Counted from the stretch's first letter, positions 53,414-63,505 are shown. The stretch: DNA of 64,000 bases from Flavobacteriales bacterium (GCA_018608405.1 JABAZP010000024.1:1-64000), one strand, 5' to 3'. Translations and numbers: made by a program. The notes: a model not told the origin generated them from the sequence alone.

Positions 53414-56400
53414 CTAAACGCTTACTTTATCTTTGTCAGACAGTGTAAGGTTTAAGCACAGACCCCTAAGTTCATGAAGTAATACGTTAAACGACTCCGG
53501 AATACCAGGAACTGGCATACTTTCACCTTTCACAATTGCTTCATAAGCTTTTGCTCTACCCATAACGTCATCAGACTTAATTGTCAAGATTTCTTGTAGG
53601 ATATTAGCTGCACCAAATGCCTCTAATGCCCAAACTTCCATCTCTCCAAAACGCTGACCACCAAACTGAGCCTTACCACCAAGTGGTTGCTGAGTAATTA
53701 ATGAGTATGGTCCGATAGATCTAGCGTGCATCTTATCTTCAACCATGTGGCCTAATTTCAACATGTAAATGATACCTACTGTTGCCGGCTGATCGAATGG
53801 CTCGCCTGTTCCACCGTCTTTCAAGAATGTTCTTCCTGATCGAGGTACACCTGCTTTGTCCGTATAGCTATTAATCTCGTCTGCAGTTGCTCCATCAAAA
53901 ATTGGAGTTGCAAAGTTAACACCTAGCTTTTCGCCTGCCCAACCTAACACAGTTTCGTAAATCTGTCCAAGGTTCATTCTAGAAGGTACACCAAGTGGGT
54001 TCAATACTATATCAACCGGAGTTCCATCGTCTAAGAATGGCATGTCTTCATGACGAACGATTCTTGCAACAATACCTTTGTTACCGTGACGTCCTGCCAT
54101 CTTATCACCTACCTTCAACTTACGTTTCTTAGCCAAATACACTTTAGCCAATTTCATAATTCCAACAGGAAGTTCATCTCCAACAGTTAACGCATATTTC
54201 TTACGCTTATACTTTCCTTGAATTTCTGTTGCTTTCATATTATGATTGTGCAACATGGTCTTAATCGTCTGGTTTAATTCATCAGATGTCGTCCAGTTTT
54301 TGTAATCAATAAAAGCAAAATCATCAATCCTTTGAAGTACTTTTTGAGTAAATTTCGTTCCTTTAGGAATTAATTCTTCATTATAGTAATTCTGAATTCC
54401 CTGAGCTGTCTTTCCGTTTACAACAGAGTATAATTTCTCAACTAATCTTTCTTTCAACTGAGCAATTTCTTTATTCTGCTCTTCGTCTAACTTTAAGATT
54501 AGGTTTTTCTCATCAGCTCTAGATTTCCTATCCTTCAGTGCTCTTTCAAACAACTTCTTACCAACAACAACACCTTTTGTCGATGGTGGTACTTTCAATG
54601 AAGCATCTTTCACGTCTCCGGCTTTATCACCAAATATTGCTCTCAACAACTTCTCTTCCGGGGTGGGATCAGATTCTCCTTTAGGGGTAATCTTACCAAT
54701 CAAAATGTCACCTTCTTTAACTTTAGCGCCAATTCTAATTAATCCGTTTTCATCTAAATCAGCTGTAGCTTCTTCACTTACGTTTGGAATATCTGCAGTT
54801 AATTCTTCAACACCTCTTTTTGTATCTCTAACTTCAAGCGTAAATTCATCTACATGTACTGAAGTAAATAAGTCTTCTGAAACGACTTTCTCAGAGATTA
54901 CAATCGCATCCTCAAAGTTGTAACCTTTCCATGGCATAAAGGCCACTTTCAAATTCCTACCTAAGGCAAGCTCACCACCTTGAGTAGCATAACCTTCACA
55001 AAGTACTTGACCTTTGGTTACCCTATCTCCCTTCATCACGATAGGGTTCAAGTTGATGGTGGTACTCTGATTCGTTTTCTTGTATTTTGTAAGAACGTAA
55101 GTTTTAGTAGGCTCAGTAAATGAAACTAATTCCTCTTCATCTGATCTTTTGTAAGTAACAATGATTTTGTTTGCATCAACGTATTCAACAACCCCTGTTC
55201 CTTCGGCATTAATCAATACTCTTGAATCAACAGCAACTTGCTTTTCTAAACCGGTTCCTACAATTGGAGCGCTTGGCTGCAATAAAGGAACAGCTTGACG
55301 TTGCATGTTAGACCCCATCAGGGCTCTGTTCGCATCATCATGCTCTAGGAAAGGAATAAGAGATGCAGCTATTGATGCAATCTGGTTAGGAGATACATCC
55401 ATTAATGTTACATCCTCAGCCTTAGCTAAAGGAAAATCACCTTCGTATCTTGCTTTAACTACTTCCGTTTCAAACTTTCCTCCTTCACCTACAATTGCAT
55501 TTGCTTGGGCAATGGTTTGAGAGTCTTCTTCTTCAGCACTTAAATAAATAACTTCTTTATCACTTAAACCAACTGTACTATTTGCTACTTTTCGGTAAGG
55601 TGTCTCAATGAAACCAAGTCTGTTCACTTTTGCGTAAACACACAAAGAAGAAATCAAACCAATGTTTGGACCTTCCGGTGTTTCAATTGGACAAAGTCGC
55701 CCGTAGTGCGTATAGTGAACATCACGAACCTCAAAACCTGCTCTTTCTCTAGAGAGGCCGCCGGGTCCTAAAGCAGACATTCGTCGTTTGTGAGTTACCT
55801 CAGACAGAGGATTCGTCTGATCCATAAACTGTGACAATTGATTCGTTCCGAAGAATGAATTAATTACGGCAGATAGTGTTTTAGCATTAATCAAATCGGC
55901 AGGGGTAAATACTTCGTTATCTCTAACGTTCATTCGCTCTCTTATTGTTCTAGCCATTCTAGCTAAACCAACACCAAACTGATTGTACAACTGTTCTCCA
56001 ACAGTTCTTACTCTTCTATTTGATAAGTGATCAATATCATCTACATCCGCCTTTGAATTGATTAGCTCAATCAAATACTTAATGATAGAGATGATATCCT
56101 CTCTTGTTAATATTTTTGTATTAGGCTCAATGTTCAAACCTAATTTCTTATTGATTCTGTAACGGCCTACCTCTCCTAAGTCATATCGAGTTTCTGAGAA
56201 AAATAGCTTATCAATAACGCCTCTTGCAGTTTCCTCATCTGGTGGCTCAGAATTTCTAAGTTGACGATAAATATGCTCTACAGCTTCCTTTTCTGAATTC
56301 GAAGGATCTTTTTGTAATGTATTGTAAATGATCGCAAAATCAGCAGAATTAACATCTTCCTTGTGCAGGATAATTGTTTTTGTTCCAGACTCTAAAATTG

Positions 56401-57259
56401 CCTCAATGTGCTCTTTCTCTATAATTGTTTCCCGATCGATAACAACTTCGTTTCTTTCGATTGAAACAACCTCTCCTGTATCTTCATCCACAAAATCCTC
56501 TACCCAAGTTCGAAGAACTCTAGCAGCTAACTTTCTTCCCTGAACTCTTTTTACTGCAGCCTTACTTACTTTGATTTCATCAGCTAGGTTGAAAATATCA
56601 AGGATATCTTTGTCCAATTCATAACCGATGGCTCTTAGTAATGTGGTAACCGGAAGCTTCTTCTTTCTATCGATGTAGGCATACATTACATTATTAATGT
56701 CTGTAGCAAATTCAATCCAAGAACCCTTGAAAGGAATTACTCTAGCAGAATATAATTTCGTACCGTTAGCGTGGCGCGATTGACCAAAGAAGACTCCAGG
56801 TGATCTGTGCAGTTGAGAAACAATAACTCTTTCAGCTCCATTAACAAGGAAGGTTCCTTTTGGAGTCATGTAAGGAATAGTACCTAGATAAACATCTTGC
56901 ACAATTGTCTCAAAATCCTCATGCTCTGGGTCTGTACAGTATAATTTCAGCTTCGCTTTTAAAGGGACGCTATACGTTAACCCTCTGTCTATACATTCTT
57001 CAATACTATATCTTGGAGGGTCAACAAAGTAATCTAAAAACTCCAAGACAAACTGATTTCTAGCATCAGTAATTGGAAAGTTTTCACTGAAAACTCTATA
57101 TAGACCTTCTGTATCCCTAAATTCAGGAGAAGTATCTAATTGGAAGAAATCCTGAAAAGACTGTAATTGTATATCTAGAAAATCAGGATACTCTAATTTA
57201 TTTTTTATGGATGCAAAACTTACTCTATTTTGCAATTTTGATAATGATGCGTTAGCCAT
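53414..57259 (-). CDS. rpoB: DNA-directed RNA polymerase subunit beta
   Basis: A 1281-residue subunit. The rifampicin-binding region [20 protein letters not shown] followed by [12 protein letters not shown] keeps the Asp, His and Ser found in sensitive enzymes (Escherichia coli positions 516, 526, 531), so no known resistance change is seen there. C-terminal [16 protein letters not shown] and [21 protein letters not shown] segments interface with beta'. A large hairpin lies between rplL and this gene. Confidence 0.98.
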   Translation of the reverse strand: MANASLSKLQNRVSFASIKNKLEYPDFLDIQLQSFQDFFQLDTSPEFRDTEGLYRVFSENFPITDARNQFVLEFLDYFVDPPRYSIEECIDRGLTYSVPLKAKLKLYCTDPEHEDFETIVQDVYLGTIPYMTPKGTFLVNGAERVIVSQLHRSPGVFFGQSRHANGTKLYSARVIPFKGSWIEFATDINNVMYAYIDRKKKLPVTTLLRAIGYELDKDILDIFNLADEIKVSKAAVKRVQGRKLAARVLRTWVEDFVDEDTGEVVSIERNEVVIDRETIIEKEHIEAILESGTKTIILHKEDVNSADFAIIYNTLQKDPSNSEKEAVEHIYRQLRNSEPPDEETARGVIDKLFFSETRYDLGEVGRYRINKKLGLNIEPNTKILTREDIISIIKYLIELINSKADVDDIDHLSNRRVRTVGEQLYNQFGVGLARMARTIRERMNVRDNEVFTPADLINAKTLSAVINSFFGTNQLSQFMDQTNPLSEVTHKRRMSALGPGGLSRERAGFEVRDVHYTHYGRLCPIETPEGPNIGLISSLCVYAKVNRLGFIETPYRKVANSTVGLSDKEVIYLSAEEEDSQTIAQANAIVGEGGKFETEVVKARYEGDFPLAKAEDVTLMDVSPNQIASIAASLIPFLEHDDANRALMGSNMQRQAVPLLQPSAPIVGTGLEKQVAVDSRVLINAEGTGVVEYVDANKIIVTYKRSDEEELVSFTEPTKTYVLTKYKKTNQSTTINLNPIVMKGDRVTKGQVLCEGYATQGGELALGRNLKVAFMPWKGYNFEDAIVISEKVVSEDLFTSVHVDEFTLEVRDTKRGVEELTADIPNVSEEATADLDENGLIRIGAKVKEGDILIGKITPKGESDPTPEEKLLRAIFGDKAGDVKDASLKVPPSTKGVVVGKKLFERALKDRKSRADEKNLILKLDEEQNKEIAQLKERLVEKLYSVVNGKTAQGIQNYYNEELIPKGTKFTQKVLQRIDDFAFIDYKNWTTSDELNQTIKTMLHNHNMKATEIQGKYKRKKYALTVGDELPVGIMKLAKVYLAKKRKLKVGDKMAGRHGNKGIVARIVRHEDMPFLDDGTPVDIVLNPLGVPSRMNLGQIYETVLGWAGEKLGVNFATPIFDGATADEINSYTDKAGVPRSGRTFLKDGGTGEPFDQPATVGIIYMLKLGHMVEDKMHARSIGPYSLITQQPLGGKAQFGGQRFGEMEVWALEAFGAANILQEILTIKSDDVMGRAKAYEAIVKGESMPVPGIPESFNVLLHELRGLCLNLTLSDKDKVSV

Positions 57260-57300
57260 CTGAAGGAGTGTTTATTAGTACTTAGATATAAACGTAAAAG

Positions 57301-57345
57301 GGTTTAGTCCTCACCCCGACTATTTGTCGGGGTGAGATCTAAACC
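57301..57345 (-). promoter_or_regulatory. Long hairpin between rplL and rpoB (attenuator or RNA-processing site)
   Basis: An 11-bp GC-rich stem (57310-57320 with 57326-57336) extends, after a 2x2 internal loop, through 7 more pairs (57301-57307 with 57339-57345). The minus-strand side is followed by only about four T, so it is at best a partial terminator. In Escherichia coli the same gap holds an attenuator and an RNase III site; a similar role is inferred. Confidence 0.6.
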
Positions 57346-57370
57346 TAAATATTACTAGTTGAAGCTTTTA

Positions 57371-57745
57371 TTACTTAAGCTCAACTTCAGCTCCAGCCTC
57401 TTCTAATTGAGATTTAAGACCTTCTGCTTCGTCTTTAGAAACACCTTCTTTCAATGCTTTTGGTGCTCCGTCAACTAATTCTTTTGCTTCTTTAAGACCT
57501 AAACCAGTTAATTCCTTAACCAATTTTACAACTGCTAATTTAGATCCACCTGCAGCTTTCAAGATCACATCAAATTCAGTTTTCTCTTCAGAAGCAGCGT
57601 CACCACCTGCAGCAGGACCAGCCACCGCTACAGCAGCAGCAGCAGGCTCAATGCCATACTCATCCTTAAGGATAGTTGCTAATTCGTTTACATCTTTTAC
57701 TGTTAAGTTTACTAACTCTTCAGCGAGCGCTTTTAAATCCGCCAT
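57371..57745 (-). CDS. rplL: 50S ribosomal protein L7/L12
   Basis: A 124-residue stalk protein: N-terminal dimerisation helix ([26 protein letters not shown]), an Ala/Gly-rich hinge ([18 protein letters not shown]), and the C-terminal factor-binding domain ([40 protein letters not shown]). It is present as multiple dimers on L10 and recruits EF-Tu and EF-G. Confidence 0.98.
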   Translation of the reverse strand: MADLKALAEELVNLTVKDVNELATILKDEYGIEPAAAAVAVAGPAAGGDAASEEKTEFDVILKAAGGSKLAVVKLVKELTGLGLKEAKELVDGAPKALKEGVSKDEAEGLKSQLEEAGAEVELK

Positions 57746-57798
57746 TTTATTTTGTTTTTGTTTGTTTAATTTATATGAATTGAGAGTGCGTACACAAT

Positions 57799-58320
57799 TT
57801 AGGCTTTCTTCTCAGAAAGTGTTTGAACTAGTCCTGCGATAGTTGATCCGCCTGATTGAAGGGCAGAAAGTACATTTTTCGCAGGAGATTGAAGAAGGGT
57901 AATGATATCTCCAACAAGCTCTTCTTTAGATTTAATCTGAGCAAGTGTGTCAATTTTATCATCACCAATAAAAATAGCTTCTTCAATATAAGCTCCTTTT
58001 AATATCGGCTTTTTATTTTTCTTTCTAAACTCTTGAATCAGTTTTGCCGGAGCATTACCTACTTCAGAAAATAGAATAGATGTATTACCTTTCAATACAT
58101 CATAAAATTCTTCGTAGCTGCCTTCTGCAGCTTCTAAAGCTTTTCTTAGTAATGTATTCTTTACAACGTTTAAAGAAACATCTCTTTTAAACGCCATTCT
58201 TCTAAGTTTTGTAGAAGTTTCTGCATCTAACTCTGAGATATCAGCTAAATAGAAAATATTATTTTCATTCAACTTAGCTAATAGGTTCTTTACGATTTCG
58301 TGCTTTTCTTGTTTTGTCAT
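57799..58320 (-). CDS. rplJ: 50S ribosomal protein L10
   Basis: A 173-residue stalk base protein. The N-terminal rRNA-binding domain starts [28 protein letters not shown] and includes [24 protein letters not shown]; the C-terminal helix carries the L7/L12 dimers. Only 35 nt separate it from rplA, so the long L10 leader known in Escherichia coli is absent. Confidence 0.97.
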   Translation of the reverse strand: MTKQEKHEIVKNLLAKLNENNIFYLADISELDAETSTKLRRMAFKRDVSLNVVKNTLLRKALEAAEGSYEEFYDVLKGNTSILFSEVGNAPAKLIQEFRKKNKKPILKGAYIEEAIFIGDDKIDTLAQIKSKEELVGDIITLLQSPAKNVLSALQSGGSTIAGLVQTLSEKKA

Positions 58321-58355
58321 TTCTAAATAGAATAGAATGATGAATAATTAGTCGT

Positions 58356-59045
58356 CTAAATGTCTTTTGGATCAACGTGAATACCTGGAGTCATTGTTCC
58401 TGACACACAAATACTTTTTACGTAAACTCCTTTTGAAGCTGCAGGCTTTAACTTATTAATAGTCTGAAGCATTTCAGTAGCGTTTTCCTTTATTTGATCA
58501 GCATCAAATGAAACTCTCCCAACTGATGAGTGTATGATACCATACTTATCAACCTTGAAGTCAATTTTACCACCTTTGACGTCAGCAACAGCTTTACCTA
58601 CATCCATAGTTACAGTTCCTGATTTTGGGTTAGGCATTAAACCTCTTGGCCCTAATACTCGACCTAAAGCTCCAACTTTGCCCATCACACTTGGCATGGT
58701 TACAATAACATCAACGTCAGTCCAACCACCTTTGATCTTATCGACATACTCATCCAATCCTACGTAATCAGCTCCAGCTTCTTTCGCTTCTGCTTCTTTG
58801 TCTGGGGTAACCAGTGCAAGAACAGTTACTGTTTTACCTACACCATGAGGTAAAGTAACAGTACCTCTCACCATTTGATTCGCTTTTCTAGGGTCTACAC
58901 CTAGTCTCACACTTAAATCAACTGATGAATCAAAATTAGTAGAAGCTAATTCCTTTACTAAGGAAGAGGCTTCTTTTAAAGAATATAACTTATCCTTTTC
59001 AATTTTTGCTAGAGCGTCTTTACGCTTTTTAGTCAATGTTGCCAT
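58356..59045 (-). CDS. rplA: 50S ribosomal protein L1
   Basis: A 229-residue protein with the L1 signature ([25 protein letters not shown]) and the N-terminal [21 protein letters not shown]. It binds the 23S L1 stalk and often represses its own operon. Cotranscribed with rplK, 19 nt upstream. Confidence 0.98.
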   Translation of the reverse strand: MATLTKKRKDALAKIEKDKLYSLKEASSLVKELASTNFDSSVDLSVRLGVDPRKANQMVRGTVTLPHGVGKTVTVLALVTPDKEAEAKEAGADYVGLDEYVDKIKGGWTDVDVIVTMPSVMGKVGALGRVLGPRGLMPNPKSGTVTMDVGKAVADVKGGKIDFKVDKYGIIHSSVGRVSFDADQIKENATEMLQTINKLKPAASKGVYVKSICVSGTMTPGIHVDPKDI

Positions 59046-59064
59046 GTTGTTTTATTTTAACCTA

Positions 59065-59502
59065 CTATGCAGGTTTTGGTCCTTTAACTGTAATACCCAT
59101 ACTTCTAGCTGTTCCAGCTACCATTCTCATAGCAGACTCAACTTTGAAAGCATTAAGATCTTCCATTTTATCCTCTGCAATTTCCTTAACTTGATCCCAA
59201 GTTACAGATGCGACTTTTTTTCTGTTTGGTTCTGGAGAACCAGACTTCAATTTAGCTTTCTCTAACAACTGAACCGCAGCTGGAGGAGTTTTGATAACAA
59301 AATCAAAAGATTTATCACCATAAACAGTAATGACCACAGGTAAAACCTTTCCAGCTTTATCTTGAGTTCGTCCGTTGAACTGCTTACAGAAATCCATAAT
59401 ATTTACACCTTTTGCACCTAAAGCAGGTCCAACTGGTGGAGATGGATTCGCTGCTCCACCTCTGATCTGTAATTTGATTATTCCACTAATTTCTTTAGCC
59501 AT
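59065..59502 (-). CDS. rplK: 50S ribosomal protein L11
   Basis: A 145-residue protein with the N-terminal proline-rich [29 protein letters not shown] thiostrepton-contact region and the C-terminal rRNA-binding segment ([23 protein letters not shown]). It forms the GTPase-associated centre with 23S rRNA. Confidence 0.98.
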   Translation of the reverse strand: MAKEISGIIKLQIRGGAANPSPPVGPALGAKGVNIMDFCKQFNGRTQDKAGKVLPVVITVYGDKSFDFVIKTPPAAVQLLEKAKLKSGSPEPNRKKVASVTWDQVKEIAEDKMEDLNAFKVESAMRMVAGTARSMGITVKGPKPA

Positions 59503-59524
59503 TGCTTGCTATTTATAATATCAA

Positions 59525-60079
59525 TTATGATTCTTTTTCTACTTGAAGGAAACTTAATTCTAACGGTTGCTTTCTTCCGAAAATCTTTACCATCACCATT
59601 AACTTTTTCTTCTCTTCATTAATTTCTTCGATACTACCATTAAATCCATTGAATGGTCCATCTATAACTTTAACAGATTCGCCTACAATGAACGGTATAT
59701 TCATTTCTTCCTCACTCTCTGCTAACTCATCAACCTTACCTAAGATTCGATTCACCTCAGACTGTCTTAATGGAAGAGGCTCCCCTCTTTTTTCAGCACC
59801 TAAGAAACCAATTACGTTGGTCGTTTTCTGAATCAGGTGAGGAATTTCTCCAACCAAATTCGCTTCAATAAGAATGTAACCCGGGAAAAAACTCCTTTCC
59901 TTACTTACTTTCTTTCCATTTCTAATCTGATAAACCTTTTCTGTTGGAATCAAGATTTGACTAACATAGTCTCCTAATTTCAATCGATTGATTTCGTCTT
60001 CGATATAAAGTTTTACCTTTTTCTCTTTTCCACTAATCGCTCTTACGACGTACCACTTTTTGTTGTTATTCTCGCTCAT
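59525..60079 (-). CDS. nusG: Transcription termination/antitermination protein NusG
   Basis: A 184-residue protein with the NGN domain (KWYVVRAISGKEKKVKLYIEDEI, FFPGYILIEANLVGEIPHLIQKTTNVIGFLG) and a C-terminal KOW domain (VGESVKVIDGPFNGFNGSIEEINEEKKKLMVMVKIFGRKQPLELSF). It binds RNA polymerase and links it to Rho or the ribosome. Neighbours secE and rplK are in the standard order. Confidence 0.97.
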   Translation of the reverse strand: MSENNNKKWYVVRAISGKEKKVKLYIEDEINRLKLGDYVSQILIPTEKVYQIRNGKKVSKERSFFPGYILIEANLVGEIPHLIQKTTNVIGFLGAEKRGEPLPLRQSEVNRILGKVDELAESEEEMNIPFIVGESVKVIDGPFNGFNGSIEEINEEKKKLMVMVKIFGRKQPLELSFLQVEKES

Positions 60080-60097
60080 GTTTATCTCGTATCAGTC

Positions 60098-60289
60098 TTA
60101 AATGATTTCGTAGATCTTTTCCATCAACGTACTAAAAGTAGAGTCCATCAAAAAAATAATCAGAGAAATGATAATCGAAGCAATCATCACTACAACTCCA
60201 CTACTTTGAAGTTCGCTCCAAGTTGGCCAGCTTACCTTGTTCAGTAATTCGTCAGTTGATTCTTCTATGTATGTTCTTAACTTCGACAT
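60098..60289 (-). CDS. secE: Preprotein translocase subunit SecE
   Basis: From ATG 60289 the protein has 63 residues: an amphipathic N-terminal helix (LRTYIEESTDELLNKVSWPTWSELQSS, containing the conserved KVSWPTW) and one transmembrane helix (GVVVMIASIIISLIIFLMDS). It stabilises SecY. The frame extends to 60337, but that part overlaps tRNA-Trp, so the internal ATG is chosen. Confidence 0.95.
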   Translation of the reverse strand: MSKLRTYIEESTDELLNKVSWPTWSELQSSGVVVMIASIIISLIIFLMDSTFSTLMEKIYEII

Positions 60290-60306
60290 AATTTTATTAT
60301 TCTCTG

Positions 60307-60379
60307 CACGGGTGGAGAGACTCGAACTCCCAGCCAATGGTTTTGGAGACCACTACTCTACCAATTGAGCTACACCCGT
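60307..60379 (-). tRNA. tRNA-Trp (CCA anticodon)
   Basis: A complete cloverleaf with acceptor ACGGGTG/CACCCGT, anticodon loop CTCCAAA (anticodon CCA), and T-loop TTCGAGT. CCA is not encoded at the 3' end. It lies between tuf and secE, the common position in this phylum. Confidence 0.97.
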
Positions 60380-60396
60380 AAATTTTAAAAGTCGCG

Positions 60397-60428
60397 AAAA
60401 GGTGTTGACCAAAAGACCAACACCTTTT
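60397..60428 (-). terminator. Hairpin after tuf (weak terminator or processing site)
   Basis: An 11-bp stem (60397-60407 with 60418-60428) has a 10-nt loop. The T-run is only four long, so partial termination or a processing stem before tRNA-Trp is likely; the downstream genes need read-through unless they have their own promoter. Confidence 0.6.
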
Positions 60429-60450
60429 CTAACTTTATTTTATTTACTGA

Positions 60451-61638
60451 TTACTCAATAATTTCTGTAACCTGACCAGCTCCTACTGTTCTACCACCTT
60501 CTCTGATCGCGAACTGAAGACCTTTATTGATCGCAACTTTGTTAATCAAGTTAACAGTAATTGTTACGTTATCACCAGGCATTACCATCTCTCTTCCTTC
60601 TTCTAAGAAGATTTCACCTGTTACATCAGTTGTTCTTAAGTAAAACTGTGGACGGTATTTATTTTGGAATGGAGTGTGACGTCCACCTTCTTCTTTTTTC
60701 AAAATATATACCTCAGCTTTGAATTTAGTATGAGGAGTAATTGATCCTGGCTTAGCCATTACCATTCCTCTACCAATTTGAGATTTCTCAATACCTCTAA
60801 GTAACAAACCAACGTTATCTCCTGCTTCTCCTCTATCTAGAATCTTTCTAAACATTTCAACACCTGTAACTACTGACTTTAATCCTTCAGCACCCATACC
60901 CATGATTTGAACTTCTTCACCAGAGTTAATTACACCAGTTTCGATTCTACCAGTTGCAACTGTACCTCTACCAGTAATTGAAAATACATCTTCAATTGGC
61001 ATTAAGAAAGGCTTATCTGTATCTCTTGGAGGGATTGGAATATAGCTATCAACAGCATCCATCAATTCCATTACTTTATCTTCCCACTGAGCTTCTCCGT
61101 TCAATGCACCTAATGCAGAACCAGAAATGATAGGAGTATTGTCTCCATCAAAATCATAGAATGATAATAATTCTCTAATTTCCATTTCAACTAATTCTAA
61201 CAACTCTTCATCATCAACCATGTCAGCCTTGTTCATGAAAACAACGATTGTAGGAACTCCTACCTGACGTGCTAATAAGATGTGCTCTCTTGTTTGAGGC
61301 ATTGGACCATCCGTAGAAGCTACTACCAATATTGCTCCATCCATTTGAGCAGCACCAGTTACCATATTCTTTACGTAATCAGCGTGACCTGGACAGTCAA
61401 CGTGAGCGTAGTGTCTATTCTCTGTAGAGTACTCAACGTGAGAAGAGTTAATTGTAATTCCTCTCTCTTTTTCTTCAGGAGCGTTATCGATTTTATCGAA
61501 TGCTACCATGTCAGAGTATCCTTTTTTTGCCAAAACGGTAGTAATGGCAGCAGTTAATGTAGTCTTTCCGTGATCAACGTGACCAATTGTACCAATATTT
61601 AAATGTGGTTTAGACCGGTCAAAATTTTCTTTAGCCAT
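60451..61638 (-). CDS. tuf: Elongation factor Tu
   Basis: A 395-residue GTPase: P-loop GHVDHGKTT, switch I ([15 protein letters not shown]), DCPGHADY, and NKAD nucleotide-specificity motif. Domains II and III follow ([30 protein letters not shown] at the end). It delivers aminoacyl-tRNA to the ribosome. The gene follows four tRNA genes and is probably cotranscribed with them. Confidence 0.98.
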   Translation of the reverse strand: MAKENFDRSKPHLNIGTIGHVDHGKTTLTAAITTVLAKKGYSDMVAFDKIDNAPEEKERGITINSSHVEYSTENRHYAHVDCPGHADYVKNMVTGAAQMDGAILVVASTDGPMPQTREHILLARQVGVPTIVVFMNKADMVDDEELLELVEMEIRELLSFYDFDGDNTPIISGSALGALNGEAQWEDKVMELMDAVDSYIPIPPRDTDKPFLMPIEDVFSITGRGTVATGRIETGVINSGEEVQIMGMGAEGLKSVVTGVEMFRKILDRGEAGDNVGLLLRGIEKSQIGRGMVMAKPGSITPHTKFKAEVYILKKEEGGRHTPFQNKYRPQFYLRTTDVTGEIFLEEGREMVMPGDNVTITVNLINKVAINKGLQFAIREGGRTVGAGQVTEIIE

Positions 61639-61694
61639 GACTTGTTGCTTTTATTTGTTATTATAATTAATTAATAGGTTCAATCTATATCTAG

Positions 61695-61766
61695 AGCCAA
61701 TGAGGGGAATTGAACCCCTGACCTCTTCCTTACCAAGGAAACGCTCTACCCCTGAGCTACATCGGC
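61695..61766 (-). tRNA. tRNA-Thr (GGU anticodon)
   Basis: A complete 72-nt cloverleaf. The acceptor GCCGATG pairs with CATTGGC (one G-U), the anticodon loop is TTGGTAA (anticodon GGT), and the T-loop is TTCAATT. CCA is not encoded. Confidence 0.97.
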
Positions 61767-61801
61767 AATGATGTTATTTTTTTTATCGATGAGAATAAAA
61801 G

Positions 61802-61875
61802 AGCGGGAAACCGGATTCGAACCGGCGACCCTCAGCTTGGAAGGCTGATGCTCTAGCCAGCTGAGCTACTCCCGC
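61802..61875 (-). tRNA. tRNA-Gly (UCC anticodon)
   Basis: A 74-nt cloverleaf. The acceptor GCGGGAG pairs with TTCCCGC, the anticodon loop is CTTCCAA (anticodon TCC), and the T-loop is TTCGAAT. CCA is not encoded. Confidence 0.97.
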
Positions 61876-61907
61876 TTTTTAGATTCATCAATATTTTCGA
61901 AAGAATG

Positions 61908-61989
61908 TGGGGGGAGCAGGATTCGAACCTGCGAAGACGTAGTCAACAGATTTACAGTCTGTCCTCGTTGGCCGCTTGAGTATCTCCCC
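61908..61989 (-). tRNA. tRNA-Tyr (GUA anticodon)
   Basis: An 82-nt class II tRNA with a long variable arm and anticodon GTA within ACTGTAAAT. The acceptor GGGGAGA pairs with TCCCCCC except for one A-C mismatch at position 5:68. The T-stem/loop GCAGG-TTCGAAT-CCTGC is perfect. CCA is not encoded. Confidence 0.95.
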
Positions 61990-62010
61990 ATCTATCAAAG
62001 AACTAATATG

Positions 62011-62084
62011 AGCTAGTGGAGGGATTCGAACCCCCGACCCGCTGATTACAAATCAGCTGCTCTGGCCAACTGAGCTACATCGGC
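62011..62084 (-). tRNA. tRNA-Thr (UGU anticodon), acceptor stem poorly paired
   Basis: The body is normal: D-arm, anticodon loop TTTGTAA (anticodon TGT), T-loop TTCGAAT. The acceptor strands GCCGATG and CACTAGC pair badly, with mismatches at 3:70 (C-A) and 5:68 (A-C) and a G-U at 4:69. The first 15 nt equal those of tRNA-Thr(GGU) in the same cluster. Confidence 0.85.
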
Positions 62085-62134
62085 AAAAATTTCGACCTTT
62101 CCCATGACTACAAAATAGCCCTGAAAAAGGTCTG

Positions 62135-62142
62135 CAAATTTA
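62135..62142 (-). promoter_or_regulatory. -7 box (TAAATTTG) for the tRNA-tuf operon
   Basis: An exact TAnnTTTG match lies about 50 nt upstream of tRNA-Thr(UGU), in the 148-bp gap after hpf. No TTG at the normal -33 distance is visible. It is a plausible promoter for the tRNA cluster, tuf and perhaps the genes beyond. Confidence 0.55.
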
Positions 62143-62232
62143 TGAAAGATTATAATATCCTAAAATAAATTCTAAACTTTTTTTCAAAGTCTTTTCACTT
62201 AAGCGCTAAAGACCTTAAAAACAAGCCGAAAA

Positions 62233-62538
62233 CTACCTCATTCTTTCTTTTTCTTTGTGCTTTTTAGCCTGTCTTCGCAACGCTTCCGTTACTTCGTCCG
62301 TAGCTGCCTCAAAATTTTTGGAAGTTTTCTTCGCAAATAGGTCGTGTCCCGGAATAAATAATCGAATTTCAACTTCCTTGTTTTGCGTTTCATGATTATT
62401 GTCTACTTTCAAGTAAACATCAGCGCTAACAATCTTGTCAAAAAAATGAGTTAGCTTATTGATTTTCTCTTGTATGAAATCGATTAATTTTTGATCTGCA
62501 TCAAAGTTGACTGATCTTACATTCAATTTTACGTTCAT
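62233..62538 (-). CDS. hpf: Ribosome hibernation-promoting factor (HPF/RaiA family, short form)
   Basis: A 101-residue protein covering the beta-alpha-beta-beta-beta-alpha HPF fold: VRSVNFDADQKLIDFIQEKINKL, DVYLKVDNNHETQNKEVEIRLFIPGHDLFA, then a basic C-terminal helix (ALRRQAKKHKEKER). It lacks the extra dimerisation domain of long HPF, so it is a short form. It binds idle 30S subunits. The gene starts 12 nt after the xerC stop. Confidence 0.93.
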   Translation of the reverse strand: MNVKLNVRSVNFDADQKLIDFIQEKINKLTHFFDKIVSADVYLKVDNNHETQNKEVEIRLFIPGHDLFAKKTSKNFEAATDEVTEALRRQAKKHKEKERMR

Positions 62539-62550
62539 AAATAGTTGGTT

Positions 62551-63423
62551 TTATGCCCTAGGGTGGGCTTGTTTGTATATGTTTTTCAATTTCTCTATTG
62601 TGTTATGCGTATAAACTTGCGTCGCTGACAAGTTTGCATGACCCAATATTTCTTTAATTGTATTTAACTCGGCACCATTATTTAACATGTGTGTGGCAAA
62701 TGTATGCCTTAGAACATGAGGGCTTTTTTTACTTGAGGTTGTTACTTGTCCAAGGTAATAATTAACCTTTCGGTAAACAAACTTTGGATACATTCTTTTA
62801 CCGGAATCAGATAACAGTAAATAAGGCTCCAAAGCAACTTTTTCTCTCTCAAATAAGTAGCTTTTCATCGTCCTTATTAATGCTTGATGAAGCGGTATAA
62901 TCCTTTCTTTATTTCGCTTCCCAACCACTTTTATTTGACTATCAACTAAATCTAAGTCAGAAACTTGAAGATTTACCAACTCAATTAATCGAATTCCTGA
63001 AGAATAAAGTAGCTCTATTATCATTTTATCCCGAACTCCTTTAAACGACTCTTCAAACTGAAACTCGTCTAATAAGTTATCCATCTCCACTTCTCGCACA
63101 AACTGAGGTAAAGAGGACGCTACCTTCGGCGAAATAAGCTTATCAGTTGGATTCAACGAAATGTAACCTTCCTTCATTAGAAACTTGTAGAAAGATTTCA
63201 AGGTAGAGATTTTTCTATTCACACTTTTGTTCTGAGTGCCCGTTTCTAACAACTCTATAACCCAAGAGCGCAAACTAGCGGAGTTTGCCTCAGCTACCTC
63301 CAGATCATACTGTTTCTTGAGATATTTCTGTAATTGAGCTAAATCTGATTCATAAGCTGTTATCGTATGTAACGAATAGCGCCTATTCTTTTTTAGATGA
63401 TCTAGAAACTCAATTATTAACAT
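62551..63423 (-). CDS. xerC: Tyrosine recombinase XerC/XerD-type
   Basis: A 290-residue site-specific recombinase. The N-terminal SAM-like domain reads FLDHLKKNRRYSLHTITAYESDLAQL. The catalytic domain carries Arg in SSGIRLIELV, Lys in VVGKRNKER, HVLRHTFATHML, and LGHANLSATQVYTH with the nucleophile Tyr. There are no mobile-element neighbours; genomic position beside rpsU and hpf is that of the housekeeping enzyme for chromosome dimer resolution. The ATG abuts the U-tract of the terminator after rpsU, so it has no leader of its own on a read-through message. Confidence 0.92.
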   Translation of the reverse strand: MLIIEFLDHLKKNRRYSLHTITAYESDLAQLQKYLKKQYDLEVAEANSASLRSWVIELLETGTQNKSVNRKISTLKSFYKFLMKEGYISLNPTDKLISPKVASSLPQFVREVEMDNLLDEFQFEESFKGVRDKMIIELLYSSGIRLIELVNLQVSDLDLVDSQIKVVGKRNKERIIPLHQALIRTMKSYLFEREKVALEPYLLLSDSGKRMYPKFVYRKVNYYLGQVTTSSKKSPHVLRHTFATHMLNNGAELNTIKEILGHANLSATQVYTHNTIEKLKNIYKQAHPRA

Positions 63424-63475
63424 AAAAAAACCACGTTAAATACTACTGCAAGTTAGGCAATAGTATTTAACGTGG
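63424..63475 (-). terminator. Intrinsic terminator/attenuator between rpsU and xerC
   Basis: A perfect 15-bp inverted repeat (63431-63445 with 63461-63475) with a 15-nt loop is followed on the minus strand by seven T, directly touching the xerC ATG at 63423. It should end rpsU transcripts and limit xerC to read-through. Confidence 0.92.
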
Positions 63476-63505
63476 AACTATATTTAAAGATAAAAAAACT
63501 TAAAA

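Noticed and set aside
60290-60337. Longer secE start
   Set aside because: The extra codons lie inside the tRNA-Trp gene; the internal ATG at 60289 gives a normal SecE.
62551-63423. Tyrosine recombinase as evidence of a genomic island
   Set aside because: Neighbours are rpsU, hpf and the tRNA-tuf operon in a conserved housekeeping order; no attachment-site repeats or phage genes are present beside it.
63431-63475. 15-bp inverted repeat as insertion-sequence ends or a recombinase target next to xerC
   Set aside because: The immediate T-run in the direction of rpsU transcription fits an intrinsic terminator; the 15-nt loop leaves no room for an element, and no dif-like sequence was seen.
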